From: Pseudomonas morbosilactucae
GTDB lineage: Bacteria; Pseudomonadota; Gammaproteobacteria; Pseudomonadales; Pseudomonadaceae
Direction: 5' to 3'
NCBI RefSeq assembly: GCF_023241715.1
Contig: NZ_JALQCW010000045.1
Coordinates: 1 to 49,026, forward strand
DNA length: 49,026 nt
The notes beneath the pieces are model-generated. The model was not told the origin of the DNA, searched no databases, and worked only from the letters and a program-made list of their open reading frames with translations. The translations under genes and the position numbers were made by a program. Below, in pieces: positions 42,490 through 49,026 of this stretch (within the stretch, counting starts at the first letter, position 1; the number at the start of each line of letters is the position of its first letter).

Positions 42490-43731
42490 TCAGCTCCGCA
42501 ACACAGATTTGAGGGACACAGCGGCATCGGCCAACTGCTGGAAGTCGAGCGGGGCCTGCTGGGCAATCAGGCGCTCGCAGAGTTTGATGTCCTTAGCCGC
42601 GCTGTTGCCCAGCCCCCAACCGCACGCGCCTTGCAGACGCTGGTGGGCATCCAGGTAAAACAGCAGGCAACCGCCACCGGCCGTGTCCCGGCAGACCGTG
42701 GGCTCGGTGCTGCCGACCTGGCCCACGGTCTGCACGCTCCAGTCGTACTGATCGGACCAGAAGCCGGGAATGCCAATGAAAGCCAGCCCCTGGCCGAGCA
42801 GATTGAGGGCCGCGTGGCGCCCCTGGGTTTCTGCGTTGCGCCAGGTTTCCTGGCGTTGATAGGCGCCCTCGGGGTGCAGGCGAAACTCGCAGACATCGCC
42901 AGCGGCAAAAATATCCGGGGCACTGGTGCGCAGGCAGTCGTCCACCCGAATGCCCTGTCCCACGTCCAGGCCCGCGGCAGCCGCCAGTTCCATGTTGGGC
43001 TGCATGCCGATGCCCACCAGCATCAGGTCGCAGGGCAGGCATCGGCCATCCACCAGTTGCACCGCCTCCACCCGCGCAGCGCCCACCACCCGTTCGATGC
43101 CTACGCCCAGGTGGACCTCAACCCCCTGTTGCCGATGCAGCGCCAGCAAGGCGTCGGACACCCGCGCTGGCAGCACCCGCCCAGCCAGCCGGGGCCCGGC
43201 TTCCAACAGGGTCACCGCGCACCCCATGGCGCGAGCGCTGGCGGCCACTTCCAGGCCGATAAAACCGCCACCGACGATCACCAGGCGACAGCCCGACACC
43301 AAGGCCCCGCGCAGGGCCTGGGCCTCATCGTGGGTGCGCAGGTAGAGCAGGTTCTCCAGGTGTTCCGGCACCTGGGGCAACCGCCGCGCCCGGCCACCGG
43401 TGGCCAGCAGCAGGCGGCCGTAGTCCAGCCAGCGACCGTCAGCCAATTGCAGGCGATGGCGCTCGGGTTCCAAGCGGCTGACCGGGTTGCCGCTCAAGTG
43501 CTCGATGCCCAGTTCGGCGAACTGCTCCGCCGCCCCCAGACTGCAGCCGGCCAGATCGACCTGGCCTTGCAACAGGCCCTTGGACAGCGGCGGCCGCTCA
43601 TAGGGCAGATGGGGCTCATCGCCGATCAGAACCAGGCGCCCGGCATAGCCCTCGGCGCGCAGGGCCAGGGCCGCGCGGCCGCCGGCGTGGCCGGCACCGA
43701 CGATCACCAGTGGAGCGTTGGCAGATTGCAT
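42490..43731 (-). CDS. FAD-dependent ferredoxin reductase (MocF-like)
   Basis: A 413-aa pyridine-nucleotide-disulfide-type reductase. It has an FAD Rossmann motif (VIVGAGHAGGRAALAL), the conserved block LIGDEPHLPYERPPLSK, an NAD(P)H motif (LVIVGGGFIGLEVAASA), the second FAD motif IFAAGDVCEF and a reductase C-terminal domain. It should pass electrons from NAD(P)H to the Rieske ferredoxin encoded 14 bp upstream. The ATG at 43731 has AAGGAG seven bases before it; a longer reading frame upstream runs into the ferredoxin gene and is rejected. Confidence 0.9.
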   Translation of the reverse strand: MQSANAPLVIVGAGHAGGRAALALRAEGYAGRLVLIGDEPHLPYERPPLSKGLLQGQVDLAGCSLGAAEQFAELGIEHLSGNPVSRLEPERHRLQLADGRWLDYGRLLLATGGRARRLPQVPEHLENLLYLRTHDEAQALRGALVSGCRLVIVGGGFIGLEVAASARAMGCAVTLLEAGPRLAGRVLPARVSDALLALHRQQGVEVHLGVGIERVVGAARVEAVQLVDGRCLPCDLMLVGIGMQPNMELAAAAGLDVGQGIRVDDCLRTSAPDIFAAGDVCEFRLHPEGAYQRQETWRNAETQGRHAALNLLGQGLAFIGIPGFWSDQYDWSVQTVGQVGSTEPTVCRDTAGGGCLLFYLDAHQRLQGACGWGLGNSAAKDIKLCERLIAQQAPLDFQQLADAAVSLKSVLRS

Positions 43732-43745
43732 GGGTGCACTCCTTA

Positions 43746-44066
43746 TCAACCGGCAATCGCCAGCCACACACGACCGGCCTCGACCCGCACCGGATAGGTT
43801 TTCAGGTTGACGCACACAGGCGCCCCCAGGGCCTTGCCCGAGCGGTAGTCGAAACGCCCGTTGTGCTTGGGACACTCGATGACGTGATCCATCACCAGGC
43901 CGTCGGCGAGGTGGATGGACTCGTGGGTGCAGAGCCCGGCGGTGGCGAAAAACTCGCTGTCAGCGGAGCGGTACAGGGCATAAGTGTGGGGGCCGTGGTC
44001 GAAGCGGATCACATCCTCTTCGTCAATGTCGTCCACGGCGCATACGTCGATCCAATGCTCGGTCAT
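43746..44066 (-). CDS. Rieske [2Fe-2S] ferredoxin (MocE-like)
   Basis: A 106-aa Rieske ferredoxin with the complete cluster-binding pattern: CTH (in GLCTHESIHLADG) and CPKH (in VIECPKHNGRFD). It acts as electron carrier between the reductase downstream and the desaturase-like oxygenase upstream. The start ATG at 44066 is 46 bp after the oxygenase stop; the in-frame extension further upstream lacks sense. The length and the desaturase/ferredoxin/reductase neighbourhood match the MocE group. Confidence 0.92.
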   Translation of the reverse strand: MTEHWIDVCAVDDIDEEDVIRFDHGPHTYALYRSADSEFFATAGLCTHESIHLADGLVMDHVIECPKHNGRFDYRSGKALGAPVCVNLKTYPVRVEAGRVWLAIAG

Positions 44067-44112
44067 GGCGGCTTCTCTTGTTGTTGGGCGGGAAGAACAG
44101 CAACAGCGGGAG

Positions 44113-45210
44113 TCAGGCTGCGCTCGATACCGGCGTCTGCGACTCGGCGGCCTGGGGAATGGGGCGCCGCACGAAGTAAGTGGGGTCTTGGCGCTGGCGC
44201 CACAGGGCCGGGAAGATCTCGCCAAAGGCAGCAAAGATATTCGGGTACGGCGGCGGGCAATCGGCGGCCATGGCCTCATGCAGTTGCGGCAGTGCGTGGT
44301 ACGGCACCATGGGGAACATGTGGTGCTCCACGTGGTAGTTCATGTTCAGGTAGAGAAAGCGCAGCACCGGGTTCATCAGGATGGTCCGGCAGTTGCTGCG
44401 GTGATCGAGGCTGTCCTCGGCCAGACCGACGTGCTGGGTCAGGCCGAACAGGTAGGACAGCCAGCCGCCATACAGGCTCGGCAAGCCGATAAACATCAGC
44501 GGCAGCCAGCTCTGCAGGTACAGCGCAGCGCCCAGGGTCGCCCCATAGACCAGCAGCCAGATCCGCGCCGTGCGCACCACCTTGGGCCACTCGGATTCGG
44601 GGATGAAATCCCGCTCTTGCTCATCGATCCGCCCCAGGGCGTGAAGACAGGAAGAACGGAGCACGCCATAGGCTCGCGGCAGGTTGAGGAAGTTCAGGAA
44701 CATCCGCAGGAAGCTCGGCGGACGCGGTTCGACGATCTCCGGGTCGCGGCCCACGATGATGGTGTCGGTGTGGTGCCGGGCGTGGCTCCAGCGCCACACA
44801 TCAGGCTCGAACAGGCACATGAAACTCGATACCTGATAGACCGCGTCGTTCATCCAGCGGGTCTTGAAAGCAGTGCCGTGGCCGGTTTCGTGCCAGCGGG
44901 CGTTGGACGCGGTGCCGTACAACAGGCCATAGACGAAGAAGAACGGGATGCACGCGTAAGAGCCCCAGAACCAGTAGCCGCCCAGGCCGCTGACCAGCAG
45001 CGCGGTGAACCACAAGGCGGTGTCCCGCAGGGCCGGGCCGTCGCGGCGTTGCATCAGTTCTTTCATGCGTTTGCGCGGTACCGGCGATTGGTACCAGTGG
45101 GCCGAGACCAGGCCGCGTTCGACAGCACGGGCCGCTTCGGGGCCGGTCAATCGGTAGTCTCGGCGCCCAGGCTTGGCGCGGTGGTCAAAGGTGGCGCTTG
45201 ATTCAGGCAT
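44113..45210 (-). CDS. fatty-acid-desaturase-family di-iron oxygenase (MocD-like)
   Basis: A 365-aa membrane protein with the three histidine boxes of the desaturase/hydroxylase superfamily: HETGH, HARHH and HVEHH, with transmembrane pairs between them. In the rhizopine pathway MocD is the oxygenase that demethylates 3-O-methyl-scyllo-inosamine with help of MocE and MocF. The same trio is encoded here in order, so a monooxygenase role is favoured over lipid desaturation, but the substrate is unproven. GGAG nine bases upstream supports the ATG at 45210. It is the first gene of the operon, facing the LacI gene. Confidence 0.9.
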   Translation of the reverse strand: MPESSATFDHRAKPGRRDYRLTGPEAARAVERGLVSAHWYQSPVPRKRMKELMQRRDGPALRDTALWFTALLVSGLGGYWFWGSYACIPFFFVYGLLYGTASNARWHETGHGTAFKTRWMNDAVYQVSSFMCLFEPDVWRWSHARHHTDTIIVGRDPEIVEPRPPSFLRMFLNFLNLPRAYGVLRSSCLHALGRIDEQERDFIPESEWPKVVRTARIWLLVYGATLGAALYLQSWLPLMFIGLPSLYGGWLSYLFGLTQHVGLAEDSLDHRSNCRTILMNPVLRFLYLNMNYHVEHHMFPMVPYHALPQLHEAMAADCPPPYPNIFAAFGEIFPALWRQRQDPTYFVRRPIPQAAESQTPVSSAA

Positions 45211-45395
45211 GGTGATTTTCTCCGCAAGCATGATTGTTGTTAGTCACTTGCCGGGATGTCGGGGGGACATCGCTGGAGAAAATACTAGGGAGCGCACAAA
45301 TCCCGCTCAAGGCCTTGCCGGCATTCACTATCAAGCTATCATCCAGCCCCAGCCGAGCATGATGGTTTTCTATCAAGGGCTTTCCGGGACCCCAC

Positions 45396-46445
45396 ATGAG
45401 CACTGCCAAGCGCCCCACCATTGCCACCGTCGCCGCCCAGGCCGGGCTGAGTGTCGCCACCGTCGACCGGGTGCTCAACGCCCGGGCGCCGGTCAACCCG
45501 GAGACCTGCGAACGGGTATTCGAGGCCGCCGAAGCCGTGGGCTATTTCGCCGCCCGGCTGATTGGCCAGCGGATCCGCGAACGGCGCCCCAGCTACCGCT
45601 TCGGCATTCTCCTGCTGGGCACCGCACAGGCCTTCTACCGCAATGTCGCCCAGGCCATCGAGCACGCCGCCCAGCACCGCGCCGAGTGCAACCTGAGCTG
45701 CCAGTTCGAGACCATCGTCGACCGCAGCCCGGCCGCCATCGTCGCTCAGATCGAGCAACTGGCCGTGCAATGCGATGGCCTGGCGGTGGTGAGTTTCGCC
45801 CACCCACTGATCAACGCCGCCATCGCCCAGATCCGGGCCGCCGGGGTGCCGGTGGTGGCGCTGCTGTCGGACATCGACGAGACGGGCGCCGAACCCTATG
45901 TCGGCCAAGACAACCACGAAGTCGGGCGCACCATGGGCTGGTTGCTGGCCCACATGGGCGGCACAGGCAAAGGCAGCATCGGCGTGTTGCAGGGCGGCCA
46001 TCGCTTCCTCGGGCACCAGGCGCGGGTCGAAGGCTTGCGCAGCTACCTGGCACAAAAGGCCCCGCGCCTGCGGGTGCTGGAGCCGGTGATTACCCTGGAC
46101 AACAGCGACGTCAGCGAAGAGGCGACCCTGGAACTGCTGGCCCGACATGACGACTTACGCGGCCTGTGCGTGGTCGGCGGCGGTGGCGATGGCATCATCA
46201 ACGCCCTGGCCCAACTGCCCAAGCCGCCGACGTTGTGCAGCATTCTGCTGGAGTCCACCGAGCTGTCGCGCCAGGCCTTGAGCCAGGGCCTGATCAGCCT
46301 GGTGATCGACACCCAGCCCACGCTGCTGGCGGCGCAGTTGATCGAGTTGATGGTGCGCCTGCAGACCGAACCGGCGTTCTGCGCCGCGACTCAACGGATT
46401 TACGTACCGTTGCAGATTGTCACGGCGGAAAACGCTCGGGCCTGA
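45396..46445 (+). CDS. LacI-family transcriptional regulator
   Basis: A 349-aa regulator with an N-terminal LacI helix-turn-helix (PTIATVAAQAGLSVATVDRVLN) and a periplasmic-binding-protein-like sugar domain (FGILLLG, DGLAVVSFAHPLINAAI, GVPVVALLSDID, YVGQDNHEVGRTMGW). LacI proteins usually sense a sugar or polyol. It is divergent from the oxygenase operon, with 185 bp between, and so probably regulates it; this supports a polyol or sugar-like substrate. I could not identify an operator dyad with confidence. Confidence 0.9.
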   Translation: MSTAKRPTIATVAAQAGLSVATVDRVLNARAPVNPETCERVFEAAEAVGYFAARLIGQRIRERRPSYRFGILLLGTAQAFYRNVAQAIEHAAQHRAECNLSCQFETIVDRSPAAIVAQIEQLAVQCDGLAVVSFAHPLINAAIAQIRAAGVPVVALLSDIDETGAEPYVGQDNHEVGRTMGWLLAHMGGTGKGSIGVLQGGHRFLGHQARVEGLRSYLAQKAPRLRVLEPVITLDNSDVSEEATLELLARHDDLRGLCVVGGGGDGIINALAQLPKPPTLCSILLESTELSRQALSQGLISLVIDTQPTLLAAQLIELMVRLQTEPAFCAATQRIYVPLQIVTAENARA

Positions 46446-46498
46446 GCGCCTTGGGCAACTGACGGCGGGGCCCCCACAGCCGTGCACGACGCCCTGGA

Positions 46499-47302
46499 TC
46501 ACGCCTCGGCAACCCGCCCATACAACGCCTGCACGTGGGACAAATGCAAACCACAGCGTTCCAGGTTGCGCCGGCTTTTCGAGGTCGGCAGCGCCGTGGC
46601 CGCCGCCCACAGGCAGCCCCGCTCCCGGGCCTGGGCCAGGCGATGGCCAATCAGGGCCTGGTGAAACCCCTGGCCCCGAGCGGCCCGGCGGGTGAACGCG
46701 GTGCCCAGGTAAGCCACGCCATTGCTGGCGCAGAACAACGCGGCACCGGCCACGGGCCGGCCTTCGGCGTAGAGCAGAGAGAGCCGCGCGCGCGGGTCCT
46801 CTAGCAGCCCACTGAACGACGCCTCATTCACCGCGCGCACAGCCGGGTCGCGATGAAACCCCTCCGCGTGCAAGGCGGCAAAAGCAGCGAGCGTCGCCGC
46901 CGTCACCGGCTGGATCTCCACGTCTGGCGGTGCCTGGTGAACGGCCTCCAGGGAGCAGGCCAATTGCAAATGGGTCCAGCCCCTGAGCTTGGCCAGTGTC
47001 AGCCCCGCCAGGTTCAGGGTGGCCGGCATCTGCCGCGAGCGGCCCACCACAGCCAGCGCCGGGTTGTAGCGCTCGAAGGCCTGCAACTGTCGGGCAAGCC
47101 CTTGCGGGTCCGCCGTACTGTCGCCGCAGACACGGTTCAACATCGGGCTGCCACTGGCCGCCACGGCAAAGGCCAACGCGTCGTCGGCGCCACTCAGCAC
47201 GGCCTGGTAAGGGTTGCCCGGCAACGCTGCCAGCCCCGCCACACGGGCACGCAAGTATTGGCTTTCAGCCGCTTCGATCTGTAAGGCGCTGGGCCGCTCC
47301 AT
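46499..47302 (-). CDS. GNAT-family N-acetyltransferase
   Basis: A 267-aa cytosolic protein. The C-terminal part (about 140-265) is a GNAT domain with the acetyl-CoA loop TRRAARGQGFHQALIGHRL after YLGTAFT, and a late strand CLWAAATALPTSKSRRNLERCG. The N-terminal part may be a degenerate second GNAT fold. The substrate is unknown. The ATG at 47302 is supported by AGAGGA upstream. The HIT-family gene on the same strand ends 71 bp upstream. Confidence 0.82.
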   Translation of the reverse strand: MERPSALQIEAAESQYLRARVAGLAALPGNPYQAVLSGADDALAFAVAASGSPMLNRVCGDSTADPQGLARQLQAFERYNPALAVVGRSRQMPATLNLAGLTLAKLRGWTHLQLACSLEAVHQAPPDVEIQPVTAATLAAFAALHAEGFHRDPAVRAVNEASFSGLLEDPRARLSLLYAEGRPVAGAALFCASNGVAYLGTAFTRRAARGQGFHQALIGHRLAQARERGCLWAAATALPTSKSRRNLERCGLHLSHVQALYGRVAEA

Positions 47303-47373
47303 GCCTGGGAATCCTCTGTCGGGTGAACAACACGTGGCGCTGGAACATACAGCAATCTGCGGGAGCCCAGGCC

Positions 47374-47829
47374 TCAACCCGGCCAAATCACCCCGATGTG
47401 CTGGGCGATGCGTGTCGCCTGCTGTTGCAGCATTTCAGGTTTTTTTCGCCGTCCGAACAGCCCGCTGATGTGCAGCACCATGCCCAGGGCAAACCTCAGC
47501 CCATCGCCAGCGCGACGAGGCACCAGGTGTAAATGGGCATGGGCGATGTGCTGGTTTGTGGCCTTGCCATCGTTGACGATCAGGTGGGTGCCCTCCACGC
47601 CAAAACCGGCACGGCGCTGGGCCGACAGCAGGCCGTCGAAGACTTGGTAAAGGTGTTGGCGCACGAAGGTCGGCAACTGTTCGAGCTTCTCCACATGCAA
47701 CAGCGGGATCAGCAACAGGTGGCCTTCGCCCAGGGGGTGCACGTCCATGAAGGCCATGCAGTGTTCATCGCGGTACACCAGGGCCGCCGGCAAGGTGCCG
47801 GCGACAATCTGGCAAAAAATACAGGTCAT
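47374..47829 (-). CDS. HIT-family protein
   Basis: A 151-aa histidine-triad protein. The N-terminus CIFCQIVAGTLPAALVYRDE and the triad IAHAHLHLVPR (H-x-H-x-H-x-x) are typical of nucleotide hydrolases and transferases acting on purine mononucleotides. The C-terminal tail is longer than in minimal HIT proteins and includes GLFGRRKKPEMLQQQA. The cellular substrate is unknown. Confidence 0.9.
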   Translation of the reverse strand: MTCIFCQIVAGTLPAALVYRDEHCMAFMDVHPLGEGHLLLIPLLHVEKLEQLPTFVRQHLYQVFDGLLSAQRRAGFGVEGTHLIVNDGKATNQHIAHAHLHLVPRRAGDGLRFALGMVLHISGLFGRRKKPEMLQQQATRIAQHIGVIWPG

Positions 47830-47910
47830 CCATGAGTCCTCGACGGCAAGAAGGGTTGCCTTGGGGCGAGGACAATGTAGCTCACCTGGCCCGTCGAGGA
47901 CGCCCGGGGT

Positions 47911-48897
47911 TCATGCATCCGCCAGATAGGCCTCGGCATTCACCTCGATCATCAGCGGCTGACGGGTATCGCCCAGGGCCTGCAACAGCTCCTGAAGTTG
48001 CCCCCGGTTGCGGGCGCTGTAGTAAGGCACATGGAAGCTGGCGGCCATGGCCTTGAAGTCCGGAGTGAGGATTTCCACGCCCAGCGGCACAATCTCCCGC
48101 GCCTGCATGTAGTCACGGATTTCGCCGTAGCACTGGTTGTTCCACACCAGCAGGATCACGCCGATCTCGGCTTCCCGGGCGGCGATCAACTCGGCGCAGG
48201 TGAACTGCAGGCCACCATCCCCGACCAGGGCCACCACTGGGCTGTCCGGCCGCGCCAGCTTGGCCCCCATGGCCGCCGGCAAGCCGTAGCCCAGGGTGCC
48301 GTAGCCGCTGCCGGCATTGAACCAACTGGCCGGCGTCGGCGCCTGGTAACCGCTGGCGCCCTGGTACACCGGCTGGGTCGAGTCCCCCACCAGAATCGGC
48401 GCCCCCAAGCTGTCGCGCAGCAGGTCGAGCAAGCCTTGCAGGCCCTGTTGCTTGGCGCTCCAGCCGCTGCGTTCGGCCTGGTTGACCCGCTGCACGCTGT
48501 CCACCGCCCAGCGCCCCCGAGCGTTGGGCGTCGCCACCTGGGCCAACAGCGCCTGCAAGCCTTCCCGGGCGTCGCCCACCAGACCGACATGGGCCCGTTG
48601 CAGGCCCATGACCTGCATCGGGTCGATGTCCAGGCGAATCAGCGACGCCTTGAACTGCAAAGGGCCCAAGCCAAAGAAGTCGTAGTCGGTTTCCCCCAGC
48701 TCGGTGCCCACGGCGAGCACCACATCGGCCTCGTCGAACAGCGCCCGGCCATGGGCCGACGACTGCACCCCGTCCAGCAGCAACGGGTGGTCCACCGGCA
48801 ACAGGCCCCGGGCGTTGGTGGTCAGGGCCACCGGTGCCTGCAAGCGCTCGGCCAGTTGCCGCAACGCCTCGGCGCAACCCCGGGCGGCAGCCCGACC
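47911..48897 (-). pseudogene. thiamine-diphosphate enzyme, N-terminally truncated (acetolactate-synthase-like)
   Basis: About 329 residues corresponding to the middle and C-terminal domains of a ThDP enzyme that is normally about 550 aa. The central domain begins at ARGCAEALRQLAERL. The cofactor-binding motif VGDGGLQFTCAELIAAREAEIGVILLVWNNQ (GDG...NN) is intact. The N-terminal pyrimidine-binding domain with its catalytic glutamate is missing: an in-frame TGA (48898-48900) and an abrupt shift to AT-rich DNA precede it. The family could be 2-oxoacid decarboxylase, for instance an AruI-like 5-guanidino-2-oxopentanoate decarboxylase, but that assignment is tentative. Confidence 0.8.
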
Positions 48898-49026
48898 TCA
48901 CAGATAATCTAATTGCCTCAATAAATTTTATAAGGCGATCCCTAGGTTCATTGAATGCGCAAAAAATGCTTGGAGCATGGTGAACTACAGTTTTTGATTG
49001 CCGTTTTGATTTTGTAGCTGGGGCAG
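48898..49026. other. AT-rich sequence replacing the 5' half of the ThDP enzyme gene
   Basis: The last 129 bp are AT-rich and share no reading frame with the gene they interrupt. They could be the end of an insertion sequence or other mobile element, or a misassembly. I see no terminal inverted repeat or transposase start that identifies it. Confidence 0.55.

Overview
The window looks like a chromosomal segment of a fluorescens-group Pseudomonas. The coding DNA is GC-rich. The gene content is typical of that group: an AprDEF-like type I secretion system, MlaA, GGDEF-EAL and MCP proteins, an orphan hcp-vgrG-rhs type VI island, a PhoD-like phosphatase and a MocDEF-like oxygenase cluster. This rests on recognised protein families only; no rRNA or tRNA gene lies inside the window.

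Layout. 1-395: a strong sigma70-like promoter firing out of the left edge, and a structured non-coding stretch ending in a Rho-independent terminator. 396-1733: small genes (unknown protein, bacterial PH-domain protein, secreted protein). 1734-2749: a 1-kb AT-rich leader. 2750-9999: an 873-aa RTX protein with a long Ala/Thr helical rod, followed by its type I ABC transporter, adaptor and TolC-like outer-membrane protein, with a likely attenuator after the substrate gene. 9921-14214: divergent GGDEF-EAL and soluble FIST-MCP signalling genes. 14241-23078: housekeeping and accessory genes: small lipoprotein, DMT exporter, GST, AraC regulator, a frameshifted gene, an extended SDR with a MerR-type promoter and its neighbouring MerR gene, a two-component pair, MlaA and two small proteins.

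23079-32371: a type VI secretion island read right to left: hcp, vgrG, Eag chaperone, a prePAAR/PAAR-Rhs effector with an AHH-type nuclease tip, and its AT-rich immunity gene. A 950-bp AT-rich non-coding tail follows. Upstream of hcp is a sigma54-like promoter and three copies of an 18-bp palindrome spaced by near-integral helical turns, which I read as an enhancer array.

32372-41562: MFS exporter with a frameshifted divergent LysR gene, PhoD-like phosphatase plus DUF7079 protein, ArsR-rhodanese regulator with a clear operator, DUF2938 and DedA membrane proteins, a two-gene unknown/DUF3592 unit, an SMI1/KNR4-like protein and a lipoprotein. 41624-46445: an operon of di-iron desaturase-like oxygenase, Rieske ferredoxin, ferredoxin reductase and TIM-barrel isomerase (MocD/E/F/C-like), with a divergent LacI regulator. 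46499-48897: GNAT, HIT and a thiamine-diphosphate enzyme that loses its N-terminal half at an abrupt composition change near 48898, suggesting an insertion or assembly junction.
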